A stretch of DNA of 64,000 bases, from the NCBI GenBank assembly GCA_019114135.1, contig DXGC01000077.1, forward strand, positions 50,744 to 114,743, read 5' to 3'. Positions 39,869 to 49,856 of the stretch are shown piece by piece (the stretch's first letter is position 1; the number at the start of each line of letters is the position of its first letter). Source of the stretch: Candidatus Corynebacterium avicola. Its GTDB lineage: Bacteria; Actinomycetota; Actinomycetes; Mycobacteriales; Mycobacteriaceae. The notes beneath the pieces are model-generated. The model was not told the DNA's origin, did no database searches, and was given only the letters and a program-made list of their open reading frames with translations. The translations under genes and the position numbers were made by a program.

Positions 39869-40955
39869 ATGCCGGACGCGGCGGCACCAGTCCGTCCTGC
39901 TCATAACGGTCGAAGAGCTCGAGGATCGCCTGCTCGGTACTGATGTACGTCGAGAACCCGGCCAGACGGCTCTTGGTCATGTCCGCGACGACCTCGACCT
40001 CCACACCGAGGTCGCTGTCGGTGTGCCAGAAGGACGCGACCCGGTCCAGTTGTGACTCCTTGAGGTCGTACTTGTCGGCGATCTCGCCCCAGAGCTTCTC
40101 CTTCCCCTCCATCCGGTCGACGAGAGCACGAGGCTCGGAACCCGGTCCCTCCCAGTCGACACCGAGCGCATCCGCCAGACGTGGCCACAGCCAACGCCAC
40201 CGGAAAACCTCGCCGTTGGTCACGTTCCAGGCCTCGTTCCCGATGCCCGGAGTCGTCGACGCCCAGATCATCTGCTCGGCGACCGCCCGGGAATCGGTCA
40301 GGTCCGTCAGGCAGTTCCAGACGAGTTCGGTGCCGGGGAACACCAGGGGCTCATTGGACTCCCGGGCGATGGCGGCATGCACGGCGAGCGTCAGCGCGAA
40401 GTTCATGGCATTGCCGACGGCGTATCCGGTCACCGTGTGTGCACGGTGGACACTCCAGGTGAAATTGTCCCGCTCGGCAGCGGCGAAAAGCTCGTCCTCC
40501 TGGGCGTAGTAGAAGTTCGGCGTGCTCAAACGCGGAGACTCCTCACGGAACGGGGTCTCGCTCATCTCTCCGGTTCCGAATGCCTCGAACGGCCCCATGT
40601 AGTGCTTGAGCCCGGTCATCAGAGCAGCATGCTCGACTGTCCCTGCCGGTGACAGTGCATCGAAGAGATTACGGAGCATCGCACCGTTGACCCGGATGTT
40701 CTCCGCCTCATTCTCCTGCTGCGACCACACGGTGATGAACACGTGCGTGGGCCGGAGGTCCTTGAGTGCGCGGGCGACGTCATCCGCGTCCTGGAGATCC
40801 GCGGTCACCTGCCGCACGCCCTGAGGGAGCTCGTGCTCCGAGCGCGAGAGCCCGTAGACCGTCCAGTCGTTCCTGATCGACAGCTGTCGCGCGATCTCCG
40901 AGCCAGCGATCCCGTTGACGCCGACGATCAGCGCGGTCGAGCGGTAGTCCTTCAT
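39858..40955 (-). CDS. NAD-dependent epimerase/SDR, PRISE (progesterone 5-beta-reductase/iridoid synthase)-like
   Basis: ALIVGVNGIAGSEIARQL, WSVHRAHTVTGYAVGNAMN, KLWGEIADKYDL. Confidence 0.8.
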   Translation of the reverse strand: MKDYRSTALIVGVNGIAGSEIARQLSIRNDWTVYGLSRSEHELPQGVRQVTADLQDADDVARALKDLRPTHVFITVWSQQENEAENIRVNGAMLRNLFDALSPAGTVEHAALMTGLKHYMGPFEAFGTGEMSETPFREESPRLSTPNFYYAQEDELFAAAERDNFTWSVHRAHTVTGYAVGNAMNFALTLAVHAAIARESNEPLVFPGTELVWNCLTDLTDSRAVAEQMIWASTTPGIGNEAWNVTNGEVFRWRWLWPRLADALGVDWEGPGSEPRALVDRMEGKEKLWGEIADKYDLKESQLDRVASFWHTDSDLGVEVEVVADMTKSRLAGFSTYISTEQAILELFDRYEQDGLVPPRPASTS

Positions 40956-41045
40956 GCGTCCTCCTGTGATGTGGTGTCCTCTGCTTCCCGCCAGTGTCGT
41001 CGTCTTCGCGTCCCCCTGCCAGACCCCGGCTGGTCGTGCGACCGG

Positions 41046-41059
41046 CAGTGGTACCACTG
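41046..41059. promoter_or_regulatory. 14-bp perfect palindrome between divergent SDR and XRE genes
   Basis: CAGTGGTACCACTG. Confidence 0.55.
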
Positions 41060-41104
41060 GCAGGGTCATGCTCGCGGTCCCCGAATGCTTCTAGACTTCA
41101 TGTC

Positions 41105-41995
41105 ATGACCAGTTCTGTTCCTGCTTCCGGATCCGGCAGCCTCGGCGAGTTCCTGAAGTCCTGCCGGGATGCGATCAGCCCGGAGACTGCCAGCGTCGGG
41201 ACCCGGAGCAGTCGCCGACGGGTGCCCGGGCTGCGCCGCGAAGAAGTTGCCCAGCTCGCCGGAGTGTCGGTCGCCTACTACGTGCGACTCGAACAGGGGC
41301 AGGCCCACAACGCGTCCGATGAGGTGCTTCTCGCACTGGCTCGCGCCCTTCAACTGTCGTCCACGGAGACGGAGCATCTCCTGGACCTCGCCAACCCTAC
41401 CCGGACGGCACCGACGACACGGCCGCCCGCCGAAACCCCGAATCCGCAGTCCCTCGCGTTGTTGGAAGCACTCGGCGACATGCCGGCAGTCCTGCTGGGA
41501 CGACGCAGTGACGCCCTGGCGTGGACGCCGACCGGTCATGCGCTGCTGGCACCTCATCTTCCGTTCGACACCTCGGATCCGGGGACCCGTCCCTCGCTGC
41601 CGCGACTTCTGTTTCTCGACCCCCAGGTACGCGAGACGTACTCCGACTGGCATGCCGAGGCCAGCAGCTACGTGTCCTACCTGCGGTTCATCAGCGCCAA
41701 GTACCCTGACGACGCCCGAATGGCCGAACTCGTCGGCGAGCTCTGCATGAAGGACGCTGACTTTGCGTCCCTGTGGGCGACGGGGAAGGTGAGCGCCTGC
41801 ACCTCAGGGGTGAAGCACTTCCGGCACCCCGCCGTCGGTGACCTCACGGTCAACTTCCAGCTCTGGCTCCAGGCAGAGGAGCCGGACCACCGCCTCGAGG
41901 TGATGACCCCGGCCGACCAGGGTTCGGCCGAAGCGCTCGATGAGCTCACGCGGCTCCTGGGTCAGGAGCAACCGGGCGCCTCCACTACGACTTGA
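41105..41995 (+). CDS. helix-turn-helix (XRE/MmyB-type) transcriptional regulator
   Basis: RRRVPGLRREEVAQLAGVSVAYYVRLEQGQ and C-terminal MmyB-like ligand-binding region. Confidence 0.9.
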   Translation: MTSSVPASGSGSLGEFLKSCRDAISPETASVGTRSSRRRVPGLRREEVAQLAGVSVAYYVRLEQGQAHNASDEVLLALARALQLSSTETEHLLDLANPTRTAPTTRPPAETPNPQSLALLEALGDMPAVLLGRRSDALAWTPTGHALLAPHLPFDTSDPGTRPSLPRLLFLDPQVRETYSDWHAEASSYVSYLRFISAKYPDDARMAELVGELCMKDADFASLWATGKVSACTSGVKHFRHPAVGDLTVNFQLWLQAEEPDHRLEVMTPADQGSAEALDELTRLLGQEQPGASTTT

Positions 41996-42005
41996 GCGGT
42001 CGACT

Positions 42006-43055
42006 TTAAAAACGCTGGGGAGCAACTGGCGTTGGACTGCAGTGACGCACAGGGGTCCAGACCCAGATCATCCCCTCCTGCGGTTGGATCTTCCCTGATG
42101 ATGCCTGTTGCCCTAGAGCCAGCGCGCCGTCCAGGGGGTCGCCTGCTGAATCTCGTACTGAGACTCCTCGACCATCTTCGGCGACCTCCGCCCTGAAACC
42201 TGCTCTCAGAACAGCGCTGGCGCGGGCGAGCCCTCCCGAGAGAACCAACAGTGGCGGGCAATCCTGCGCCAGGGAGGCCAATCCACTCCTGGCAGCCTCG
42301 CGTCCGGCCTCCGTCAGGAGTTTTACGGAAGCGGGTTCGCCGTTGCCAGCCAGATCAACGATGTCCCGGGCGAACTCGGCCAGGAGTCCCGCCCGGTCAT
42401 CCCTGGTATAGAACTGGCCGGGCCAGACCTCGGGGGAGCCGAAGCGACGAATCGCCGCTGCCAGAAGCGCCTCACTGCCGCTGGCTGACTCCACTCCATC
42501 ATGGGCCCGCAGCGCCATGGTCAGTCCCTGTCGACCGACCCATGCGCCTCCGCCCCGGTCCCCCAGCAGGTGACCCCAGCCGTCCACCCGGCGCCACTGC
42601 GGAGTAAACACTCCCTCGACGTCGGGACCAGGATGCCCGACAGCAATTGCCCCGGTCCCGAGGACCGAGACAGCTCCACCTTCACCTCCCAGCGCACCGA
42701 GGTGTGCCGTCACCGCATCGGTCGCGAGAGCGACAGGCTTGCCGACCTCTCCACCGAGGTGCGTCGCAAGCGCCGCGGGATCCGTAACGAGTGAAGCCAC
42801 CCCGGTCGCACCTACGCCGACGGCCACCACATCACGCCACAGGTCGGGCCAATTCTCAGCGGCTGTCTCCAGCAGATGCGTGGTCAGATCAGACACCGAA
42901 CTTCCGGTGGAACTCACCTGAACGCGGGGACCTTGCAGCTCGAATCGATCAGTACTGTCGACCTGTTCCGGTCGTGTACCTGGGCCCTCCAGAAACTGCT
43001 TCAGCGCAATCCGGCTGCCAGAGCCACCGATATCGATCCCCAGGACAGCAGTCAT
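42006..43055 (-). CDS. nagK: N-acetylglucosamine kinase (BadF/BadG family)
   Basis: AVLGIDIGGSGSRIAL, GTGAIAVGHPG, LGDRGGGAWVGRQGL; adjacent to murQ. Confidence 0.8.
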   Translation of the reverse strand: MTAVLGIDIGGSGSRIALKQFLEGPGTRPEQVDSTDRFELQGPRVQVSSTGSSVSDLTTHLLETAAENWPDLWRDVVAVGVGATGVASLVTDPAALATHLGGEVGKPVALATDAVTAHLGALGGEGGAVSVLGTGAIAVGHPGPDVEGVFTPQWRRVDGWGHLLGDRGGGAWVGRQGLTMALRAHDGVESASGSEALLAAAIRRFGSPEVWPGQFYTRDDRAGLLAEFARDIVDLAGNGEPASVKLLTEAGREAARSGLASLAQDCPPLLVLSGGLARASAVLRAGFRAEVAEDGRGVSVRDSAGDPLDGALALGQQASSGKIQPQEGMIWVWTPVRHCSPTPVAPQRF

Positions 43056-44002
43056 TCCTGCGGACTCCGCTTCTGCGTCGCGGATGCGGAGGCAATCGCG
43101 TCCCGCACTGACTGCGCATTCCCGGTCAGCAGCGAGGATGCTTCCTCGGCGGAGACCTCTGCCAATGCACTGACGATGGCGGTCTTCAGGTCCCCTCCGG
43201 ATTCCTCCAGGAGTTCGCGGGCCTCGGGTTCATCCAGATCGACGGCTTCACCGAGGATCCTCAGTGTGCGTGCCCGGAGCTTCTCATTGGTTGCGACCAC
43301 CGACACCATGAGGTTGTTCCACGTCCGTCCCAGCGCAATCATCAATGCCGTGGAAAAGCCATTGAGCACCAGCTTCTGTGCTGTGCCGGCTTTCAGCCTG
43401 GTGGAGCCGGTGACCACCTCGGGCCCAGTCGAGAGTGCCACGTGGATATCCGCATTGGCGGCGAGTGGAGCTCCGGGGTTGTTGGAGATCAACACGGTGT
43501 ATGCCCCGTTCTTCCGGGCATTTTCCAAGGCTCCGCCGACATAAGGTGTCGACCCGCTGGCAGCAATGCCGACCGCGACATCGTTCTCCCCTAGCTCCTC
43601 GGAGGCATGGCGTCCCTCCTCCATGGAGTCCTCGGCGTTCTCCACGGCCTCAGTCACTGCTGCGGGTCCCCCGGCGATATGTGCCACCACGCGGCCCGGT
43701 TCGAGATTGAACGTCGGCTTCAGTTCGCTGGCGTCCAGCACCCCGAGGCGTCCGGAGGTACCGGCCCCGAAGTAGTGGACCGTTCCGCCGCGACGCATCC
43801 GTTCAGCGGCCACGTCAACGGCTTCGGTCAGTTCATCGAGCGCCGCATTCACAGCGTCCACCGCCGCCTGGCTCTCGGTGGTCAACAACTGGAGCACCCC
43901 TCGGGTATCGAGGTCATCCAGGTTCTCACTGCGGGGATTGCGTTGTTCGGTGGGCGGGAGGCCGGATGATTCCGGGTGTGCGGACGTCGGGTTCGTCATC
44001 AC
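43052..44002 (-). CDS. murQ: N-acetylmuramic acid 6-phosphate etherase
   Basis: TEQRNPRSENLDDLDTRGVLQLLTTE, YFGAGTSGRLGVLDASELKPTF, GIAASGSTPYVGGAL. Confidence 0.95.
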   Translation of the reverse strand: MMTNPTSAHPESSGLPPTEQRNPRSENLDDLDTRGVLQLLTTESQAAVDAVNAALDELTEAVDVAAERMRRGGTVHYFGAGTSGRLGVLDASELKPTFNLEPGRVVAHIAGGPAAVTEAVENAEDSMEEGRHASEELGENDVAVGIAASGSTPYVGGALENARKNGAYTVLISNNPGAPLAANADIHVALSTGPEVVTGSTRLKAGTAQKLVLNGFSTALMIALGRTWNNLMVSVVATNEKLRARTLRILGEAVDLDEPEARELLEESGGDLKTAIVSALAEVSAEEASSLLTGNAQSVRDAIASASATQKRSPQE

Positions 44003-45528
44003 TCCATCCTCTCGTTACTCCGCAGCTTCTCGGCGGACGTCCCGGCCGACGTGTCGACGCTCTCCGACGCCCTGGGATGACGCAGCGAAAGCAGGCCACC
44101 GACAACGCAGATCACGATCACACCGAGCAGCGGGTACCACTGCCATGCCACCCATACCTCGCCGGTCACGTAGCTCTCCATGATGAAGAAGAAGGCGTTG
44201 ACGGCGACAGCCAGGATGAACGCAATATTGACGTCCGAAGCCTGGGCCCGTTTGTTGATGATCCCGAAGACGAAGGCCCCCAACAGGCCACCGTAGGTGA
44301 TGCCGGCGATGCCGAGTGCCAGCACGACGATGTTCCCCTCGTCGGTTTCGAAGACCGTCGCCGGCGCGATGAAGGCGATGCCCCAGATGATCGTTGCCCA
44401 CCTGCCTACCCGTAGGCCCTGTTCGTCGGTGATGGGCGTCTTCTTGAACCGGGCATAGACGTCGTTGACCGTTGAGGACGACAGCGCCGACAGCGACGAG
44501 GACAGTGTCGACATTGCCGCAGCAAGAATGCCGGCCAACAGCAGTCCGGACACTCCCGGGGGAAGTCCGTCCACGATGTAGTGCGGGAAGATCTCGTCGT
44601 CGCGGCTCAACCCCAGCTCACTGGGGCTCGCGTGGTTGTAGTAGGTCCAGAGTGCAAGTCCCACCAGCAGGAAGAGCAGGAACTGGAAGAAAACGACGAT
44701 GCCGGACCAGATGAGTGCCTTCTGCGCCTCGACCTTGGAACGGCAGGCCAGCAGTCGTTGCACGATAAGCTGATCCGAGCCATGGGATGCCATGGCGTAG
44801 ACGGCACCGCCGAGCAATGAGGCGATGAAAGACGCATCATTGGAAATCGGGTTGCCCTCGAACACGAACATCGTGAACTTGCCGGCGTCGGCAGCATCGC
44901 CAATCCAGCTGCCGTCCGTGGCGACGGTGATGGCGATGAGTGCCAGCACGCCGCCGACTACGTAGAGGAGCATCTGCGCAACGTCGACCCAGACGACGGC
45001 CTTGATACCACCGATGAAGGTGTAGGCGATCGTGACCACGGAAAGCACCACAATGATGGTGAAGTAGTTCGTGTTGATCCCGACACCGTTGAGGATCACG
45101 TTGACTGGGATCGCGGCGGCGAGGACACGAACGCCATCCGCGAGTAGGCGTGTGAACAGGAAAGTGATTCCTGCTGTGGACTGCGTCGTCCGACCGAAGC
45201 GTTTGCCGAGGTAGGCGTAGGCGGTGATCATCTCACCGTCGTAGTATCTGGGAAGCATGAAGAAGGCGACCACAATGCGTCCCAGGATGTAGCCCAGCCC
45301 GAGCTGCAGGTAGTTGATGTCGCCGAGATAGCTCATCACCGGGATGCCGATGACGGTCAGCGCACTGGTTTCCGTGGCGACGACCGAGAAGCACACGGCC
45401 CACCACGGCAACTCCCGGCCGCCGACGAAGTAGTCCTTGAGGCCGGTCTGGCGTCCACTCAATTTCAAACCCAGCCAGGCGGTTGCGGCGAGGTAGAGGA
45501 CAATGACGACAAGGTCGAGGGTCTGCAT
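43999..45528 (-). CDS. sodium:solute symporter (SSS family)
   Basis: KDYFVGGRELPWWAVCFSVVATETSALTVIGIPVMSY and ~13 TM; embedded in the MurNAc/anhMurNAc operon. Confidence 0.9.
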   Translation of the reverse strand: MQTLDLVVIVLYLAATAWLGLKLSGRQTGLKDYFVGGRELPWWAVCFSVVATETSALTVIGIPVMSYLGDINYLQLGLGYILGRIVVAFFMLPRYYDGEMITAYAYLGKRFGRTTQSTAGITFLFTRLLADGVRVLAAAIPVNVILNGVGINTNYFTIIVVLSVVTIAYTFIGGIKAVVWVDVAQMLLYVVGGVLALIAITVATDGSWIGDAADAGKFTMFVFEGNPISNDASFIASLLGGAVYAMASHGSDQLIVQRLLACRSKVEAQKALIWSGIVVFFQFLLFLLVGLALWTYYNHASPSELGLSRDDEIFPHYIVDGLPPGVSGLLLAGILAAAMSTLSSSLSALSSSTVNDVYARFKKTPITDEQGLRVGRWATIIWGIAFIAPATVFETDEGNIVVLALGIAGITYGGLLGAFVFGIINKRAQASDVNIAFILAVAVNAFFFIMESYVTGEVWVAWQWYPLLGVIVICVVGGLLSLRHPRASESVDTSAGTSAEKLRSNERME

Positions 45529-45546
45529 GTCAGTTCTCTTTCCTGT

Positions 45547-46752
45547 TCATTGGAGTACGCGGAGGTGCGAGGGCATCTGGTCGAGTGGGGTGGGGAGTCG
45601 CAGCGGTCCGCCTCCGGGTGAGAAACGGCCTGCGATCGTTCCATGGTCTGCGCCGGTGAGGCTGGGGAGGGTGGCGTCGAGTCCGTGCCAGCTCAGCCAG
45701 CCGAGCAAGGCCATCAGACATGCCTCCTTCGCCCCCTCGTGAAGCCCCAGAACCTGGTCCGTGGTCTTCAGTGTCACTTCGGGACCGAGGTACTCCTGAA
45801 GTTGCGCCATCAGGGTGGGATTGCGAGTGCCGCCACCAGAAGCCACCACCTCCTTAACCCCGTGAGCATGGCAGGCATCGGCCACAGTATTCGCCGTCAG
45901 TGCGGTGACGGTGGCGATGACGTCGAGGTCGTCCACATCGGGATACCCCTGAAGCTGCTCTCTCAGATACTCCTGGTGGAAGTGTTCTTTCCCGGTCGAC
46001 TTCGGTGCGGGCAGGGTGTAGTAGGGGTCGGCGAGAAGCTGCGTCAGCAGGTCGTGGTCAACGGTTCCGCGTGCTGCGAGTGCACCGTCCCGGTCAATGC
46101 TGTGAGAATCACCGTTGATGTGACGGGCCATGACGTCAATGAGTGCGTTCGCCGGACCGGTATCGAAGGCGACCGGTTCTTCTCCCGGTGCCACCACGGT
46201 GATATTGGCGATGCCGCCCAGATTGAGCATCGCGGTGGGGGTATCGTTCCCGGACATCAGGAGATGGTCCAAGATGCCGACCAGAGGCGCCCCCTGGCCT
46301 CCGCTTGCAACGTCTCTTGCTCTGATGTCGGAGAGGACAGGGGAACCGGTGGTCTCTGCGATCCAGGCTGGCTGGCCCAACTGGAGAGTGGAGGTGACTT
46401 TTCCATCGGCGATATCGTGACGGACGGTTTGTCCGTGCGATACCACCAGGTCGCAGGCGACTCCGGTTTCTGAGTTGAGGTGGCTGACCGCGTCCGCGCA
46501 CGCCTGCCCGAGGCGTGCATCCACACTGCTGACCAACTGAAGTTCAATAGGTTCAGGGTTCAGAAGTCGTAGGATGTCGTGCTGTAGCTCCTGGTCGAAG
46601 GGAACTGCGCGGAACGCCAGCAGTCGCATCGTGAGCTCTCCGCCCTCGGTAGCGGTGACAGAGTTTGTGTCATCTACGACGAGGCCAAACTCCACCAGTG
46701 CCACATCAAGTGCATCCGCTGACGTTCCCGTCATCAGGCCGGCGATGATCAT
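45547..46752 (-). CDS. anmK: anhydro-N-acetylmuramic acid kinase
   Basis: IIAGLMTGTSADALDVALVEF, VVSHGQTVRHD, LNLGGIANITVV, VASGGGTRNP. Confidence 0.95.
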   Translation of the reverse strand: MIIAGLMTGTSADALDVALVEFGLVVDDTNSVTATEGGELTMRLLAFRAVPFDQELQHDILRLLNPEPIELQLVSSVDARLGQACADAVSHLNSETGVACDLVVSHGQTVRHDIADGKVTSTLQLGQPAWIAETTGSPVLSDIRARDVASGGQGAPLVGILDHLLMSGNDTPTAMLNLGGIANITVVAPGEEPVAFDTGPANALIDVMARHINGDSHSIDRDGALAARGTVDHDLLTQLLADPYYTLPAPKSTGKEHFHQEYLREQLQGYPDVDDLDVIATVTALTANTVADACHAHGVKEVVASGGGTRNPTLMAQLQEYLGPEVTLKTTDQVLGLHEGAKEACLMALLGWLSWHGLDATLPSLTGADHGTIAGRFSPGGGPLRLPTPLDQMPSHLRVLQ

Positions 46753-47486
46753 GACTTCTCCGTCCTACCGTCAGTCGACTGGATACCGGGGACAACAAGC
46801 TCCGTTCTGATCTTGTATTTGTCACCGCGGTAGACAGAACGGACCAGTTCGACCGGAATGCCCGCGGCACTGGACGACACCCGTTCAAACAGAAGCGCCG
46901 GACTGCGTACCGCCACAGTGAGATGCTCGGCTTCCTCGGCGTCGAGCACCGTGGGCTCGATGGTCTGCACGCTACGGGCAATCTCGATGCTCAGCTGCTC
47001 CCGGAGGAGTTCGTAGAAGGAGACGTCCTCGAGATCAGCAGGCTCCAGATTCGGGAGAAGGCGCCGTGGAACATTGAGCTCTTCGAGCGCGATGGGCTCA
47101 CCGTCCGCCAACCGCAGTCGGGTCACGGTGATCACGTCGGAACCTTCGGGCAGGTTAAGTCGCCGGCAGACGCGTGTGCCCGCCGGAGAGACCTGGAACT
47201 CGAGGATGCGGGAGCCAGGTTCCAGACCGCGTGCACGCATGTCCTCGGTGAATGAACTGGCTACCAACGACTGGTCCATCTTCGGACCGGTGGCGAAAAC
47301 TCCCGCGCCGTGACGTCGTCGCACCACCCCGGTGGCCACGAGATCATCGATGGCCCTGCGCAGTGTCATCCGCGAAACACCGATTTCCTGGGCCAGTTCC
47401 CTCTCAGGCGGGAACTGGGTACCGGCGGACATGGTGTCCAGACGGTCCAGAAGCTGATCGCGCACATCGTGGTATTTGGTCACCAA
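46749..47486 (-). CDS. GntR/HutC family transcriptional regulator
   Basis: FPPERELAQEIGVSRMTLRRAIDDLVATGVVRRRHGAGVF; UTRA-type C-terminus. Confidence 0.92.
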   Translation of the reverse strand: MVTKYHDVRDQLLDRLDTMSAGTQFPPERELAQEIGVSRMTLRRAIDDLVATGVVRRRHGAGVFATGPKMDQSLVASSFTEDMRARGLEPGSRILEFQVSPAGTRVCRRLNLPEGSDVITVTRLRLADGEPIALEELNVPRRLLPNLEPADLEDVSFYELLREQLSIEIARSVQTIEPTVLDAEEAEHLTVAVRSPALLFERVSSSAAGIPVELVRSVYRGDKYKIRTELVVPGIQSTDGRTEKS

Positions 47487-47517
47487 ACCATTGAGACACA
47501 GATCACTTTATGAATCA

Positions 47518-47530
47518 AGACCACTGGACT
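47518..47530. promoter_or_regulatory. putative GntR (NagR/DasR-like) operator in the gntR-nagE intergenic region
   Basis: AGACCACTGGACT near-palindrome; a second dyad TTTGGT-C-ACCAAA overlaps the gntR start (47475-47487). Confidence 0.45.
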
Positions 47531-47684
47531 AAGTTTTACGACTCCGCAACGTGAACAACCGAATCTTCCCAGCTCTTCACCCTCTCCTTGCGGTGGTCAT
47601 GGGCCGAGTCCACTATGGGTCCAAGGCTTTCTCACGGTGAAGCATTCGCCGTGGGTGCCACTGACCCAGCAGAGGAGACCGCTC

Positions 47685-49850
47685 GTGTCCACACCAACGA
47701 CGGCGTCAACCGACGTCAAGAAGAAAAAGGGCCTGCGAATACCAGGCTTCGCCCACCTCCAACGGTTCGGTAAGGCGTTGATGCTGCCGATTGCGGTGCT
47801 GCCCGCCGCAGGTATCCTGCTGCGGCTCGGCGAAGACGACATGCTCGGTGGTTCCGACATCACAGTCATTGGACCGTTCTTCGACGCAATGAACGCCGGA
47901 GGAAGTGCCCTCTTCGACAACCTGGGATTCCTCTTCGCCGTCGGCGTGGCCATCGGCATGTCGAAGAAGGCGGATGGCTCCACCGCGCTGGCCGCCGTCG
48001 CCGGTTACCTCGTCATGCAGGCCGTGTTCGAGGCGATGTCCCCCGTCGTCCTGGAGGGGATCACCGACGGCGACGGCGAACAATTGATGATCGATTACCA
48101 GGTCTTCGGCGGCATCCTCGTCGGCCTGATCACCGCCTGGCTGTTCGACAGGTACTACAACATTGAGCTACCGCAGTATCTCGCTTTCTTTGGTGGACGA
48201 CGCTTTGTGCCGATCGTGGTCTCCCTGAGCACGCTATTCCTCGGCTTTGGACTGTCCTACCTTTTCCCTGCATTCAACAGCGTCCTGACCAGCTTCGGCG
48301 AGTACATCACAGCCTCCGGCGCCCTAGGCGCTTTCGTCTACGGCTTCGCCAATCGCATGCTGATCCCGCTGGGTCTGCACCACCTCATCAACACCTTCAT
48401 CTGGTTCATCTACGGCGAATACCCCACCGACGGCGGTGTCGCCACTGGAGAGTTGACCCGCTTCAACGCAGGTGACGTCACCGCAGGTACTCTGACCTCC
48501 GGCTTCTACCCGATTCTGATGTTCGGTCTGCCGGCCGCTGCCCTGGCGATGATCCACGTGGCCAAGCCCAAACAGAAGAAGGTCGCTGTGAGCGTCTTCG
48601 GCGCCGCCGGTCTGACCGCCTTCCTCACGGGCATCACTGAGCCTCTCGAGTTCGCCTTCATGTTCCTGGCGTTCCCGCTGTATGTCCTGCACGCGGTCAT
48701 CACTGGACTGTCCTTGGCCCTCACCAACGCCCTGGACATCCACCTCGGCTTCTCTTTCTCTGCAGGTCTTATCGACTTGGTGCTCTACGGACGAGCGCCG
48801 GCGGCTCAGAATATTCTGCTGCTCGTGGGCATTGGGCTCGGGTTTGCGGTGCTGTACTACGTGCTCTTCCGCTTCGTCATCGTCAAGTGGAACCTGCGCA
48901 CCCCAGGCCGTCTGACCGACGAGGACTTCGAGGCATCGCAGGCAGCCCAGTACGGCGAAGACACCGACGGCGACGGAGACGGGAGCTCGGGTGGCGGCAC
49001 CAGTGTTTCCTCACCGCGCGGCGAACAGCTCATCGCCGCCTTCGGAGGACGCGACAACCTCGTCCACGTGGACGCCTGCATCACCCGCCTGCGCATGGAG
49101 GTTGCCGACAAATCCCTGGTCAACAAGCAGGCACTGACGGCACTGGGGTCCTCCGGTGTGTTGGAGGTCGGCAACAACGTGCAGGCGGTCTTCGGCGCCC
49201 AGTCTGACTCGCTGAAGGACGACATCAAGGCTGCGCTGGCGAACCCCGGGAGCAACCAAAGCACCGCGCAGAAGGATGAATTCTCCGACGAGTTCGGACC
49301 GGACTCGGACTTCTCGTACGCGGGCGGCGCCGTCAGCAATTCCATCAACACGACGATCGCCGCAACATCTGCTCTGGACCATGACCCGCTCACCGTCCTG
49401 GCCCCAATCCCCGGAACCGCCGTGGACATCACCGAGGTCCCGGACAAGACTTTCGCCGAGGGCACCGTCGGGCCCGGCGTGGCGATCCAGCCGCCGAACG
49501 AGAACGTCACCGCCGTCGCGCCGGTTGCCGGCAAGGTCATGCAGCTGTTCCCGCACGCCTTCGCGATCCTGACCCCGGACAAGAAGGGCGTACTCGTCCA
49601 CCTCGGCATCGACACAGTGAACCTGAAGGGCGAGGGCTTCACCACCCACGTCGCCAAGGGCGAGACCGTCAAAATGGGTCAGACGATGATCACCTACGAC
49701 GTCTCCTCCGTCGAGCAGTCGGGGCACCCCACCGTGGTGCCGGTCGTCATCATGGACGCCCGCGATGCCACCGTCGAGCCGCTCACCGGGGCGGGTACCG
49801 AGGTCACCGCGATGAACCCGCTCTTCACCGTCAACGACAACGGGAGCTAA
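47685..49850 (+). CDS. nagE: PTS N-acetylglucosamine/glucose-type transporter, EIICBA fusion
   Basis: IIC: LQRFGKALMLPIAVLPAAGILLRLG; IIB: DACITRLRMEV; IIA: VLVHLGIDTVNLKGEGF; nagBA follow; GTG start after AGAGGAGACC. Confidence 0.9.
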   Translation: MSTPTTASTDVKKKKGLRIPGFAHLQRFGKALMLPIAVLPAAGILLRLGEDDMLGGSDITVIGPFFDAMNAGGSALFDNLGFLFAVGVAIGMSKKADGSTALAAVAGYLVMQAVFEAMSPVVLEGITDGDGEQLMIDYQVFGGILVGLITAWLFDRYYNIELPQYLAFFGGRRFVPIVVSLSTLFLGFGLSYLFPAFNSVLTSFGEYITASGALGAFVYGFANRMLIPLGLHHLINTFIWFIYGEYPTDGGVATGELTRFNAGDVTAGTLTSGFYPILMFGLPAAALAMIHVAKPKQKKVAVSVFGAAGLTAFLTGITEPLEFAFMFLAFPLYVLHAVITGLSLALTNALDIHLGFSFSAGLIDLVLYGRAPAAQNILLLVGIGLGFAVLYYVLFRFVIVKWNLRTPGRLTDEDFEASQAAQYGEDTDGDGDGSSGGGTSVSSPRGEQLIAAFGGRDNLVHVDACITRLRMEVADKSLVNKQALTALGSSGVLEVGNNVQAVFGAQSDSLKDDIKAALANPGSNQSTAQKDEFSDEFGPDSDFSYAGGAVSNSINTTIAATSALDHDPLTVLAPIPGTAVDITEVPDKTFAEGTVGPGVAIQPPNENVTAVAPVAGKVMQLFPHAFAILTPDKKGVLVHLGIDTVNLKGEGFTTHVAKGETVKMGQTMITYDVSSVEQSGHPTVVPVVIMDARDATVEPLTGAGTEVTAMNPLFTVNDNGS

Positions 49851-49856
49851 CAAAAC

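Noticed and set aside
46831-46850. TAGACAGAACGGACC as a third McbR site
   Set aside because: Second half-site GTCTA is absent, and the position is inside the gntR coding sequence.
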